Assembly (NCBI GenBank): GCA_028033615.1
Contig: JAOFDG010000014.1
Span: 1 to 39,603, forward strand
Length of the DNA stretch: 39,603 nt
Origin: Verrucomicrobiales bacterium
GTDB taxonomy: Bacteria; Verrucomicrobiota; Verrucomicrobiia; Verrucomicrobiales; DEV007
Reading direction: 5' to 3'
A program made the translations under genes and the position numbers. Under the pieces are notes generated by a model. That model ran no database searches and was not told the origin of the DNA. It saw nothing but the letters and a program-made list of their open reading frames with translations. Positions 1 to 7,646 of this stretch are shown piece by piece (positions within the stretch are counted from its first letter, which is position 1; each line of letters starts with the position of its first letter).

Positions 1-4
1 CCTG

Positions 5-1432
5 GTGTCATTCCTGAAGGTAAATAGTGTAGTCATGGGGAAATATAGGAAATTTCTTGTACATGCCTTTTGGGTTTTAAATACGGTTGTTGCCTTTTGG
101 CTTGGCGCACAGTTTGGTTTTTCTCCTTTCTTAGAGAATTTCGTTGAGTCTTCCAATCAGATTAATGAAGCCCCTAATAAGACAAATGGTTTATCATTAT
201 CGTTAACAAGAACTGGAATAAATTCACCTCAGGGCGAAAAATCTATTACTGCTAAGACCAATCAATTAGAAGTCATTTCTAAGGGGCTAGCAGGCAGAGT
301 GGAGAGCTCGTCTTCTTCGGGTGGAAAAATATCCATGTATGAGAGTCCTGAGAATAGAGTCCCTCTTACTAAGGCAGAGATTAAATCACTCGTTGAGTTA
401 GCCGTCAAATCCTCTGATCCTATCGAAAAAAGAAAAGCCTTCGATAGAATTCTTGAGGAGATTACATCAGAATCATTCACCTATGAGCAAGCCATGAATA
501 TTCGTTCGGCTATGCACCATGGAGGTGCTAATGGTGAGCAATGGAAAACTTTTGATTATGCTTGGGGAGCTAATGATCCGGCATCAGCGGTTGCTGAAAT
601 TGATAATATTCCAGAGCAATACCGCCGCGGATTTACGAGTAACATGCTTCCTGGCCTTGCAAGCGTTGAGCCAAAGACAGCGATTGGAATCGTTGAGGCT
701 ATGGACGGAGAAATGCGAAAGCAGATGACAGGTCGATTGATTGAGGGGTTAGCGGATTATGATGTTAATTTTGCCACTGACTATGTAATGAAAATGGCTA
801 AAAACGGAGATCCTAACATTACTCAACATATGAATAGGCTTGCCAAAGAAGTTTTGGAAACCACTGGGTTAGAAGGTGGGCTTGATTGGGTTGAGGGTCT
901 TGAAGAAGGGGCTTTACAGGCAGCGGCTTTGAGGGGTGTCGCAAACGAATATGCTAACGATCAGCCTGAGCAGGCGGCTAAATGGGCTGAGCAATTCATT
1001 GATAGTGATCAGAATTCAAGAATGTTTGGTGAAATCGTCAGAGAGTGGGGTGACCAAGAGGCAGCCTCTGCTTGGGTTGATTCCCTGGAGCCTGGCCAGG
1101 GGCAAAGAGATGCAATCAGTGCTGTTTATGGATTTAAAGGTGCCGAAACTCCTGAAAAAGCACTTCAAGAAATTCAACTGATGCCTCAGTCAGCTGACAA
1201 AGATTATGCATTGAATGGTTTTATTAGTGGGCTTGCTGGGCAGGATGGAGAGGCGGCAGTGGCGTGGGCGGCTGAGATTAATATGCCAGGAATGAGAGAG
1301 TCAGCCATGGTTCGTGCTGCAAAACAATATTACAAACAGGACAGTGTAGCCACTCAAGAATGGTTTGTCGCAAGTGGTCTTCCTGTAGAAGCTTGGTATC
1401 AGATCTCGGGCACTACGCCAAAAATAGATTGA
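5..1432 (+). CDS. Membrane-anchored or secreted helical-repeat protein, function unknown
   Basis: A 475-residue reading frame opens at GTG 5. The ATG at 35 (start MGKYRKF) is the better start because it puts the hydrophobic segment (HAFWVLNTVVAFWLGAQFGF) right after a basic N-terminus; the 5' end of the gene may also lie outside the window. The segment is a signal anchor or uncleaved signal peptide. A low-complexity Ser/Gly linker follows around residues 95-110. The rest is a series of helical repeats built on Ala/Trp-rich motifs of the type AASAWVDSLEPGQGQRDA and AAVAWAAEI, as in solenoid proteins common in Verrucomicrobiota. No catalytic motif is visible. A hairpin with a T-run follows the stop. 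Function not recognised; periplasmic protein-protein contact is a guess. Confidence 0.75.
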   Translation: MSFLKVNSVVMGKYRKFLVHAFWVLNTVVAFWLGAQFGFSPFLENFVESSNQINEAPNKTNGLSLSLTRTGINSPQGEKSITAKTNQLEVISKGLAGRVESSSSSGGKISMYESPENRVPLTKAEIKSLVELAVKSSDPIEKRKAFDRILEEITSESFTYEQAMNIRSAMHHGGANGEQWKTFDYAWGANDPASAVAEIDNIPEQYRRGFTSNMLPGLASVEPKTAIGIVEAMDGEMRKQMTGRLIEGLADYDVNFATDYVMKMAKNGDPNITQHMNRLAKEVLETTGLEGGLDWVEGLEEGALQAAALRGVANEYANDQPEQAAKWAEQFIDSDQNSRMFGEIVREWGDQEAASAWVDSLEPGQGQRDAISAVYGFKGAETPEKALQEIQLMPQSADKDYALNGFISGLAGQDGEAAVAWAAEINMPGMRESAMVRAAKQYYKQDSVATQEWFVASGLPVEAWYQISGTTPKID

Positions 1433-1456
1433 TAATTTTAATAATCTAAAAATCCA

Positions 1457-1479
1457 AGAAGTTAGTAATTTCTTTTTTT
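1457..1479 (+). terminator. Rho-independent terminator after the helical-repeat gene
   Basis: A 7-bp stem (AGAAGTT against AATTTCT, with one G-T pair), a 3-nt AGT loop and a run of seven T follow the stop codon at 1432 by about 25 nt. This is a standard intrinsic terminator shape. Confidence 0.6.
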
Positions 1480-1584
1480 CTGGTTTTGTGATTCAACATC
1501 GATTCTATCAATATTGATCAGGTAATTTATCGATTATAAAAAAAGTTTTTTTTATTTATTGTATAACTAATTAAAAGAAGGGGA

Positions 1585-1665
1585 ATGATGATCAAAACAT
1601 ATGAAGAATTCAATTTCCCTAGCATAAATATTCAAGGACATGGAACAGATAAAAAAATTATTTGA
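1585..1665 (+). CDS. Possible 26-residue leader ORF overlapping the hydrolase start
   Basis: ATGATG at 1585-1590 follows a strong Shine-Dalgarno stretch (AAGAAGGGGA) and opens a short frame that stops at 1663-1665. It therefore overlaps the first codons of the serine hydrolase at 1640 in another frame. The hydrolase ATG itself has only AAGGA directly against it, which is too close to work well, so the hydrolase may be translated by coupling to this leader. Alternatively the short frame is chance and the hydrolase is weakly translated. No similarity is recognised in the peptide. Confidence 0.3.
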   Translation: MMIKTYEEFNFPSINIQGHGTDKKII

Positions 1666-2764
1666 AAAAAGTAATGTGCACGCAGCAAAACTATGGGGAG
1701 CTAATCTTAAGAATGGTGACGAATGGAAATTATCATTTAATTATTCTCAAAGCGATGATGAAATTTTCAGGATAGCTTCTATGACGAAGGTCATAACAAC
1801 AATTGCTTCACTGCAGCTCGTTGAAAAAAGTAAATTGAGTTTGGATAAGCCTCTCCATCAAATTCTTCCAGATATTGCTAAGATTGCAGTCCTCGATGAA
1901 AATGGAAAGCCGCAAGGCTCAGATTCAGGGATTACTTTAAAACATCTTTTGACGCATACTTCTGGTTTCGCTTATCCATTTACTAGTGATAAGCTCGACC
2001 ATTTTTTAGATAGGCCTCGTGGTCCAGCAAACCCTCGAGAGTTTCTAGTCTGGCCTAGAGTTTTTGAGGCGGATCAAGGTTTTTGCTATGGTACTGGAAT
2101 TGATTGGGTTGGGAAAGTTATTGAGAAAGTCTCTGGGAAGAGTCTAGAAGATTATTTTCGTGAGAAGATTACAGGACCTTTGGGAATGAATTCAACCTGG
2201 TTTAATCCTCCCGAAGAAGTTCATGATAAGATTGTCGATTATTATGTTCGTGATGGCGATGAATTCCAAATAGCAGGTCCAAGGGTTCCAGAGCCGACTG
2301 AATTTCATGGAGGTGGTGGAGGGCTGTTTAGTTCTGCAAAAGATTACATGACACTTTTGAAGTGCTTATACAATGGAGGCCAAATGGGTGAAGTGAGGAT
2401 ACTTAACAACGATACTGTGGACCTGATGTTTCAGGACCAGTTACCAGATAGTATTTACATAGGGATGACTGATGCTCCGGAGGAACATAGCTGGTCAAAT
2501 AATGGAGAATTCTGCCAGGATATGATTGGGGATCAATGGGGCTTAGGTTGGGGCCTTGAATCTGAAAAAACAATGGGAGTGAGGTCGGCAGGAACGGCTT
2601 ACTGGGCCGGTATCTTTAATACATATTTCACATTAGATCGGGAAAATGGATTAATAGTTCTTTATTTTAGTCAATTCCTTCCCTTTGATGATCAAGAGGC
2701 TTATGAAATTTACAGAACATTTGAGGAAGAGGTCTACCTTCAGTCATCTAAAGATAGATGTTAA
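1640..2764 (+). CDS. Serine hydrolase, beta-lactamase class C / esterase family
   Basis: This 374-residue protein has the penicillin-binding-protein/class C beta-lactamase fold signature. The SxxK motif is SMTK at residues 47-50 (catalytic Ser47, general base Lys50). A tyrosine motif YGT lies at 150-152, and a glycine-rich HGGGGG stretch at 223-228 is at the place of the third (KTG/HxG) motif. The family includes esterases, D-aminopeptidases and beta-lactamase-like hydrolases. The His at motif 3 fits esterase/transesterase members better than true beta-lactamases. No signal peptide is visible, so it is probably cytoplasmic. It converges with the downstream nuclease gene and overlaps its end by 4 nt. 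The substrate cannot be told from sequence. The start is supported by an in-frame TAA at 1625, so no longer N-terminus is possible. Confidence 0.85.
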   Translation: MEQIKKLFEKSNVHAAKLWGANLKNGDEWKLSFNYSQSDDEIFRIASMTKVITTIASLQLVEKSKLSLDKPLHQILPDIAKIAVLDENGKPQGSDSGITLKHLLTHTSGFAYPFTSDKLDHFLDRPRGPANPREFLVWPRVFEADQGFCYGTGIDWVGKVIEKVSGKSLEDYFREKITGPLGMNSTWFNPPEEVHDKIVDYYVRDGDEFQIAGPRVPEPTEFHGGGGGLFSSAKDYMTLLKCLYNGGQMGEVRILNNDTVDLMFQDQLPDSIYIGMTDAPEEHSWSNNGEFCQDMIGDQWGLGWGLESEKTMGVRSAGTAYWAGIFNTYFTLDRENGLIVLYFSQFLPFDDQEAYEIYRTFEEEVYLQSSKDRC

Positions 2765-3783
2765 TCCTTTATTCTTTTATCAAACAAATCGAGCTGATCT
2801 GATTTAAAAAGTGACCAAGCAGTCCTTCCTGCTCTCCTCAAGTCAGCGGCAAATCGCTCAGTGAAACCATGCACAGTATAAACAGTTTTTGGGTTAACTT
2901 TTTCTACAAAGTTGATGAGTTGTTGATAGTCAGCATGATCAGATAAGGGAAAGACGTCATCAACCTTGTAACGATACTTCGCACTTTCATCAATGCCCCA
3001 GCCACTTATCATGGCCGTTCTTTTATTTTTTAACTGACTAAGAAACTTTAACTTACCGGCACTAGGAGGGCATATAACTACGTGTTCTGATAATGAGCTG
3101 GATGTAGAAAGTTTGAGAGAATCAGGTATTACGATTCCCATTTCACGGCAAGCTTCATTCATATCGAAAATAGATTTGTGGGTAAATATAGGAATATTTT
3201 TTTCACCTATGATACATGAAACTTCTTGTGCCTTACCCAATGAGTAACAATAAATTATGGGAATTTGGTTATCCTTTAGTGCACCGTTTACAAAACTTAA
3301 CATTGCTTTTTCCGTATCTTTCCTAGTTGGGAAATTATATTTAGGGTGACCAAAAGTTGTCTCCATTATAAGGGTGTCAGCATTACAATCAGATGCCGAT
3401 TTACAAGTCCTTGAGGAATCAACTTTGAAGTCTCCTGTGTATAATAATGTTGCCGATGTCTTGCAGTTTCTGATGAGAATCATTGACGAACCGACAATAT
3501 GTCCAGCTGATAATAATTGAATGTCAAAGTGATCAAGTCGGAATGGTTTTCCTATTTGAACGGGTGATAACGATGATGATCTAACTCCGAAACGAGACCT
3601 TAGTAGATGTGCGGTTTCTGATGAGCTAATGATGTTCTCTGATCTAGAGAAATGATCGGCATGAGCATGAGATATGTAGGCATTTTTTTTCCCACTTTTT
3701 GGATCTAACCATAAATTTAGTTCAGGTAGAAAAATATTACCGCCGATGGCCTCAATTTTTATACCTGGTTGTTTCATGCTCAT
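2761..3783 (-). CDS. Metallo-beta-lactamase-fold exonuclease (ligase-associated / CPSF-like type)
   Basis: The 340-residue protein carries the metal site HAHADH (residues 39-44), the downstream TGDF and ETTFG motifs, the SDHADY motif and a final VHGFTERFA motif. These are typical of the MBL-fold exonucleases found with ATP-dependent DNA ligase and an Lhr-type helicase in a bacterial DNA-repair cluster. The expected reaction is two-metal (Zn) phosphodiester hydrolysis of DNA, or possibly RNA. Here it stands alone: no ligase, helicase or PdeM-type phosphoesterase lies next to it. It is convergent with the hydrolase, and its promoter lies in 3784-4000. Assignment to the family is firm; the exact substrate is inferred. 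Confidence 0.8.
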   Translation of the reverse strand: MSMKQPGIKIEAIGGNIFLPELNLWLDPKSGKKNAYISHAHADHFSRSENIISSSETAHLLRSRFGVRSSSLSPVQIGKPFRLDHFDIQLLSAGHIVGSSMILIRNCKTSATLLYTGDFKVDSSRTCKSASDCNADTLIMETTFGHPKYNFPTRKDTEKAMLSFVNGALKDNQIPIIYCYSLGKAQEVSCIIGEKNIPIFTHKSIFDMNEACREMGIVIPDSLKLSTSSSLSEHVVICPPSAGKLKFLSQLKNKRTAMISGWGIDESAKYRYKVDDVFPLSDHADYQQLINFVEKVNPKTVYTVHGFTERFAADLRRAGRTAWSLFKSDQLDLFDKRIKD

Positions 3784-4000
3784 GGGTTGGAACTAGATCT
3801 AACTTATTATTTGCCAAAATGTTATTAATAAAAAACTCTTGAGCTCAAAATTCATTTTTAAACGGTTTTAAATAGAAGAAAGTTCTGAGAACTTTAAGGA
3901 GTGATTAGACCATAAGTGGCTGAGGTTCTTGAATGAATTCTGATATTTCTTTGTAAGTATATTTTTACTTTTAAAACTAATTTTTTGTAATTTTAAAAAT

Positions 4001-5102
4001 ATGAATCTAGACATTAAAAATTTTTTTCTAAAAGAAGTGATCGTCTCCATCATATCAATTTTTATCATCACTTTGTTATCATCATGTACCAAAGAGGAGG
4101 TTTCTCCTGTTGCATCTAAAATCTTAGATGTTCCAAAAAATCAAAAGTGTGAGGTGGTTTTTTATGATGAAAAATGCTGGAAATATCATTGATGATTCTA
4201 TTGACCTTGAAGTTTTAGCCCAAGGTTTTGAAATTGCAGAGGGTCCTTTATGGGTTGCGTCAAAAAAAATGCTTCTTTTTTCTGATGTGAAAGGGAATGA
4301 AATTTATTCTTGGACTGAGGAAGCTGGCCTCAATACTTTCCTATCTCCTAGCGGACACACAAAAATAGTCCCTTATTTTGAAGGAGGAGTATTAGGTTCA
4401 AATGGCCTCGCTCTTGATCTAGATGGTAACCTTATAATTTGCCAACACGGAGACAGAAGATTAGCAAAGCTATCATTCGATAATGTTTCACAAGAAGGAG
4501 TTTCCGCCATAATCGAAAAATTTAAAGGTAAGAGGTTTAATAGTCCCAATGATCTTACGGTTGCTCCTAATGGAGATATCTATTTCACAGATCCTCCATA
4601 CGGATTTTGTGATATCGCCAACAGTGACCCTTCAAAGGCAGAAATGATTTTCGTCAAAGATCTCCAAGAAATACCATTTTGTGGGATATAACGTTATGAG
4701 GCAGCTACAGGCAATGTCTCTTTAATTAGTGACAAAATGGAATTGCCCAATGGTATAGCTCTTTCACCTGATCAAAAATGGATTTATGTAGCAAGGTCTG
4801 ATATGAAAGATCCTAAGATATGGAGATTTTCATCTGAAGATTGTGAAGGAAAAGTATTCTTTGATGGACCGTATAACGAGGGTGATGCCGGCTGGTTTGA
4901 TGGAATGAAGATGCATATGAGCGGAAATATATTTGCAACTGGTCCCGGGGGGGTACTCGTCATCTCTCCTGAAGGGAAAAAGATCGCTACCATTAAACTT
5001 CCAGACTCTGTAACGAATTGCTGTTTTGACGAAAACCAGAAATACCTTTACGTGACTGCTTTCGCTTACGTTGCGAGATTTAAAATAAAAAATAACCTTT
5101 AA
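4001..5102 (+). pseudogene. Disrupted lipoprotein of the SMP-30/gluconolactonase (beta-propeller lactonase) family
   Basis: The gene starts with a lipoprotein signal (IITLLSSC at about residue 29). It then loses its frame around 4178-4186: the first frame ends CWKYH-stop at 4192, while the family sequence continues one base over as IIDDSIDLEVLAQGFEIAEG. This fits one extra base near the AAAT run. The second frame carries the propeller motifs EGPLW, GSNGLALD, NSPNDLTVAPNGDIYFTDP and FCGI. It then meets TAA at 4689-4691 and continues in the same frame with RYEAATGNVSL...LPNGIALSPD to 5102. The family expects a Tyr at that stop (GI-Y-RYE), so TAT or TAC to TAA is a single nonsense change. Enzymes of this family hydrolyse lactones. 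With two lesions it is very likely inactive. Confidence 0.85.
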
Positions 5103-5169
5103 GATATTAAAATTTGTTATTGCTAAACTACTCTTTCAGTTTTCTTGGCTACCTTAAAGCTTGCGACAG

Positions 5170-5203
5170 TTGAATGTTGGGTTTAGCATTCAATCCCTTT
5201 TTC
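5170..5203 (+). terminator. Hairpin and pyrimidine tract before the split tRNA
   Basis: TTGAATG (5170-5176) and CATTCAA (5187-5193) form a perfect 7-bp stem with a 10-nt loop, followed by TCCCTTTTTC. It can end transcription of the upstream pseudogene. It also lies where the promoter of the original tRNA would be, so part of it may serve as a -35 region. Confidence 0.45.
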
Positions 5204-5232
5204 ATTTTAAAGGAGTATTTATCTTGTTTTAA

Positions 5233-5270
5233 GGGCCTGTAGCTCAGTGGTTAGAGCAGGGGACTCATAA
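5233..5270 (+). pseudogene. 5' half of tRNA(CAU), left attachment site of the island
   Basis: These 38 bases are identical to the first 38 bases of the intact tRNA at 18718: acceptor strand GGGCCTG, D-arm GCTC..GAGC, anticodon 5' strand GGGGA and loop CTCATAA. Identity stops at the end of the anticodon loop. The next ten bases (AGCCTTGATC) match 7 of 10 of the tRNA continuation (TCCCTTGGTC) but no longer pair as an anticodon stem. This is the chromosome side of a recombination junction: the original gene was split here. Confidence 0.9.
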
Positions 5271-5286
5271 AGCCTTGATCAGCGCT

Positions 5287-5374
5287 TTTTGTAAGTATCA
5301 TAAGAAACAAACACTGTATTTATTGTATTTATACGCATATTTTTCTTTAAGTTTTTTGCAAGTTTTTGCAAGTA
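5287..5374 (+). repeat. Left-end direct repeats resembling recombinase arm sites
   Basis: TTTTGCAAGT occurs at 5354-5363 and TTTTGCAAGTA at 5364-5374 in tandem, and a one-mismatch copy TTTTGTAAGTA lies at 5287-5297. The same 11-mer is tandem at the other end of segment A (18619-18640). Paired short direct repeats at both element ends are how arm-type binding sites of tyrosine recombinases look. The role is inferred from position. Confidence 0.6.
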
Positions 5375-5379
5375 ATGCT

Positions 5380-5412
5380 TGTAACACACGTGGAGTTTGT
5401 TACACTTGTGTT
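5380..5412. promoter_or_regulatory. Dyad operator candidate before the small-gene/recombinase operon
   Basis: TGTAACA (5380-5386) and TGTTACA (5398-5404) form a perfect 7-bp inverted repeat with an 11-bp spacer. A second pairing TAACAC/GTGTTA covers the DNA up to the start codon at 5413. Its place between the left-end repeats and the first gene fits a repressor operator. Confidence 0.45.
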
Positions 5413-5574
5413 ATGAAAAGAAAGAAAACAAGTTATTACATCGGAACAGCCGATCATTTTAAAGCAATCAAGCGAGACCTTGACTGGGCTTATACTTCAT
5501 CTCTGTCGGTAAAGGAGAGATCTCGTTATGTAATCAAAAAATTAGAGGAATTGGATTCAGCGATATGCCAGTAG
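5413..5574 (+). CDS. Small basic protein of 53 residues, first gene of segment A
   Basis: The open frame runs back to 5275, but the part before 5413 is encoded by the attachment region and its repeats and is rich in Leu/Tyr/Phe. The ATG at 5413 (MKRKKTSYYIGTADHFKA) is therefore the sensible start. The product has a basic N-terminus and a predicted helical C-terminus (KERSRYVIKKLEELDSAI). Its position just after a dyad and ahead of a recombinase suggests a regulator or recombination accessory protein, but no domain is recognised. Its last bases overlap the next micro-ORF. Confidence 0.55.
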   Translation: MKRKKTSYYIGTADHFKAIKRDLDWAYTSSLSVKERSRYVIKKLEELDSAICQ

Positions 5575-5642
5575 AGGGATGGGTTATACTTGGCTTCCTG
5601 ATAGGCATAATTTCCGCAATTAAAGAAGATCGGACATTCTAA
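5565..5642 (+). CDS. 25-residue single-pass membrane microprotein
   Basis: ATG 5565 lies inside the end of the previous gene and its TAA shares a base with the ATG of the serine recombinase (TAATG at 5640-5644). This is a tight overlap on both sides that suggests translational coupling. The peptide has one hydrophobic segment (GWVILGFLIGIISAI) followed by a charged tail KEDRTF. No homologue is recognised. It may be a real microprotein or just a coupling device that carries ribosomes into the recombinase gene. Confidence 0.45.
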   Translation: MPVEGWVILGFLIGIISAIKEDRTF

Positions 5643-6307
5643 TGAAGTACGTGATTTACAAGAGAGTCTCAACAGCTAGGCAGGGCTTATCTCGTTTGGG
5701 GTTAGAAGGGCAGGAGAAAACTGTTCGTGATTATTTAGCCGATAAAGAACATGAGATCGTTGGGATCTTGGAGGAGATTGAGTCAGGGCGCAAAAAGACT
5801 AGACCTGAGTTGGCTAAAGCTCTGAAGCTAGCCAAGAAGCATAAGGCAACATTATTAGTTGCTAATGCATCTAGACTTGCGAGGAATGTACATTTTTTGA
5901 CTGGCATCTTGGAAAGTGGTGTGGAGATTGTCTTTTTGGATATGCCTCATGCCAATCGGTTTACTATACAGATTATGGCTTGCGTAGCAGAGGAAGAATC
6001 TAGACAGATTAGCTTAAGGGTTAAAAAAGCTCTTGCCGCTCGTGCCGCTCGTGGCCTTAAAAATGGAGTTACAGGTAAAGATAGAGCAAAACAGAACAAG
6101 AAGCGAGCTGATGAGTTTGCAGAATCAATGAGGCCACACCTTGATAGAATTGGAGAACGGATTCGTTCTCGTAAAGAGGGAAAAGTAACTATCAAGAAGC
6201 TTACAGAGACATTGAACTCTGAAGATGTAAAACCATTCAAGTCTAAGAAATGGCATAACACTACAGTGAGCCGCCTCTGTAAGCGTCTTAATTACTCTTA
6301 TAGCTGA
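5642..6307 (+). CDS. Serine recombinase (resolvase/invertase family)
   Basis: This 221-residue protein starts YKRVSTARQG, with the catalytic nucleophile Ser10 and the nearby Arg8. The second conserved arginine motif SRLARN is at 77-82, and the ARLVKKALAARAARG-like helix E region lies around 122-137. The C-terminal third is basic and ends in a helix-turn-helix-like stretch (TVSRLCKRLNY). Length and layout fit small resolvases/invertases rather than large serine integrases. It is translationally coupled to the 25-residue ORF. It may resolve or invert DNA within the island, since integration is better explained by the tyrosine recombinase. It converges with the next gene and overlaps its end by 10 nt. 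Confidence 0.85.
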   Translation: MKYVIYKRVSTARQGLSRLGLEGQEKTVRDYLADKEHEIVGILEEIESGRKKTRPELAKALKLAKKHKATLLVANASRLARNVHFLTGILESGVEIVFLDMPHANRFTIQIMACVAEEESRQISLRVKKALAARAARGLKNGVTGKDRAKQNKKRADEFAESMRPHLDRIGERIRSRKEGKVTIKKLTETLNSEDVKPFKSKKWHNTTVSRLCKRLNYSYS

Positions 6308-6522
6308 TCTCCCTCAGCTTTTTGTGCTAGCTCCTTAAGGAATTCCTCATTTAAGTAGTAACCCACCTCCTTGTCGTTTTTTATTTCTATGGCATCAAGG
6401 AGTTCTTCCCCCTCAGGAATCATCTCTTGTTGAAGATAGTTAATGTTTGAAGCTTCAATTTCTTCAGTTCTGATAAAACGAGCTACAAACTTATTATCTT
6501 TATTTATCTTATAAGAGATCAT
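6298..6522 (-). CDS. Small acidic protein of 74 residues, function unknown
   Basis: The start at 6522 (MISYKINKDNKFVARF) overlaps the end of the upstream gene by 14 nt, in the arrangement GATGATCTCTTATAAG. This suggests coupled translation. A longer open frame back to 6705 exists, but it is only the shadow of the upstream gene. The product is acidic with a C-terminal helix rich in Glu/Lys/Leu (NEEFLKELAQKAEG). No domain is recognised. It is the last gene of a three-gene minus-strand operon. Confidence 0.55.
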   Translation of the reverse strand: MISYKINKDNKFVARFIRTEEIEASNINYLQQEMIPEGEELLDAIEIKNDKEVGYYLNEEFLKELAQKAEGDQL

Positions 6523-6778
6523 CAGTATTAGAAACTTCCTGTTTCTTAAGTTCAGATAGTTTAAACTTTGCGTATTTGGTCGGACAGTTTTTGTACTTAC
6601 TAACAATTGCCTCTGGAGATATATCAACATAGTGATCGCCTTGATTTGAATTCTCCCATAGCTGATAAAGTAAAGCTCCGCCGCCCTCGCAAGTCTTAAC
6701 AACACATTCTAATGTGTCTTTACCTATAGCGGCATAACCTGCTTCCTCTAGAATTTGATTAAAGTTTTCCTCAGTCAT
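6509..6778 (-). CDS. Small protein of 89 residues, function unknown
   Basis: The start at 6778 (MTEENFNQILEEAGYAAIG) is chosen because it follows a near-ideal ribosome binding site, GAAAGGAG, at 8 nt spacing. The open frame upstream to 6847 belongs to the preceding gene's shadow. The N-terminus looks like an amphipathic helix and Cys residues occur in CVVKTCEGGG. It is the middle gene of a minus-strand set (7592, 6778, 6522) with short spacing or overlaps. Function not recognised. Confidence 0.6.
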   Translation of the reverse strand: MTEENFNQILEEAGYAAIGKDTLECVVKTCEGGGALLYQLWENSNQGDHYVDISPEAIVSKYKNCPTKYAKFKLSELKKQEVSNTDDLL

Positions 6779-6791
6779 ATTAATCTCCTTT

Positions 6792-7646
6792 CTAAGTGTA
6801 TAGTTCTGGGAACTCATCTTCAGCACATTGGATTCCTCCGATCGCATTAAGACAGTGTAAGACGTGCCGATAAGCCGCTAAACATCCGCTATTGAAACCA
6901 TGCGCCCAATCACCTTCCTCAGGACAACACAAACGCGCAACATCATCAGGATATAAAGCTTCAGTCTCTTCCATCTGGCGAGCAACATTTGGATGCTTGC
7001 AATCTCCATCACTTTTTCTTGCCATTGAAACAAGACTCTCATATTTGTCTAACTTTTCACCCCAGATGCCTAAACAGTAGTTGAGGTGTTTTTTGAGATC
7101 AAAGTCAACTAATGAGAATGAATGATGGCTTACTTGAGTCCAAGAATCAGATTTATCATTTCTTAGAGTCTCTATTTTATTAATTACATCACGCATAAAA
7201 TGACGGTGATGATTATACAGCGCTCCACTTCTATATGAACCTGTATAGTCACTGAACCACCAATGCGTTTCAGATTCCATGATAGGAAACTTATCAAAAG
7301 GTAGGCCATAGAGAGCATGACCTTTGTTGGCATCAGCCCATGCAATTTTCGCGACTTCTCTACATTCCTTATCCAGCTCCTCTTCACTATCAAAAGAATC
7401 GACAGTTATTGCATCAGCCCAATTCTGCATTTCCTGTTCAAAGTTTCCGATGATACATTCAATGATCGCGTTCTGTTTTTGAACTAGTTCCTCTATGTTT
7501 TTTATTCCATAATGGTTAAAAAGACTATCTGCGTCTTCAGATTCTAACCATTCGCTAGCCTTACAACTAAGTTTTTCATTATTAATTTTCATAATGAGAT
7601 TTATTGCCCCATGAATGAGGTCTTGGTTGCTTATTAATTGAAACAA
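6792..7646 (-). CDS. Hypothetical protein of 266-284 residues, first gene of a three-gene operon
   Basis: The frame starts with TTG at 7646, one base after a GGAG, so that start is doubtful. ATG 7592 (MKINNEKLSCKASEWLE) gives 266 residues and is as likely. The protein is soluble, acidic and rich in Trp, His and Cys (HWWF, HHRHFMRD, CCPEEGDWAHGFNSG), a composition that could bind metal, though no known metal motif is complete. It is followed at 14 nt by the 89-residue gene. A large dyad lies about 80-140 bp upstream. No family recognised. Confidence 0.65.
   Translation of the reverse strand: MFQLISNQDLIHGAINLIMKINNEKLSCKASEWLESEDADSLFNHYGIKNIEELVQKQNAIIECIIGNFEQEMQNWADAITVDSFDSEEELDKECREVAKIAWADANKGHALYGLPFDKFPIMESETHWWFSDYTGSYRSGALYNHHRHFMRDVINKIETLRNDKSDSWTQVSHHSFSLVDFDLKKHLNYCLGIWGEKLDKYESLVSMARKSDGDCKHPNVARQMEETEALYPDDVARLCCPEEGDWAHGFNSGCLAAYRHVLHCLNAIGGIQCAEDEFPELYT

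Noticed and set aside
4128-4691. Separate intact gene for a 187-residue lactonase fragment
   Set aside because: Its start lies inside the frameshifted lipoprotein and its stop interrupts a family motif in frame, so it is a piece of one broken gene.
5275-5412. N-terminal extension of the 53-residue protein
   Set aside because: This stretch contains the left-end repeats and the dyad; the translated part is low-complexity.
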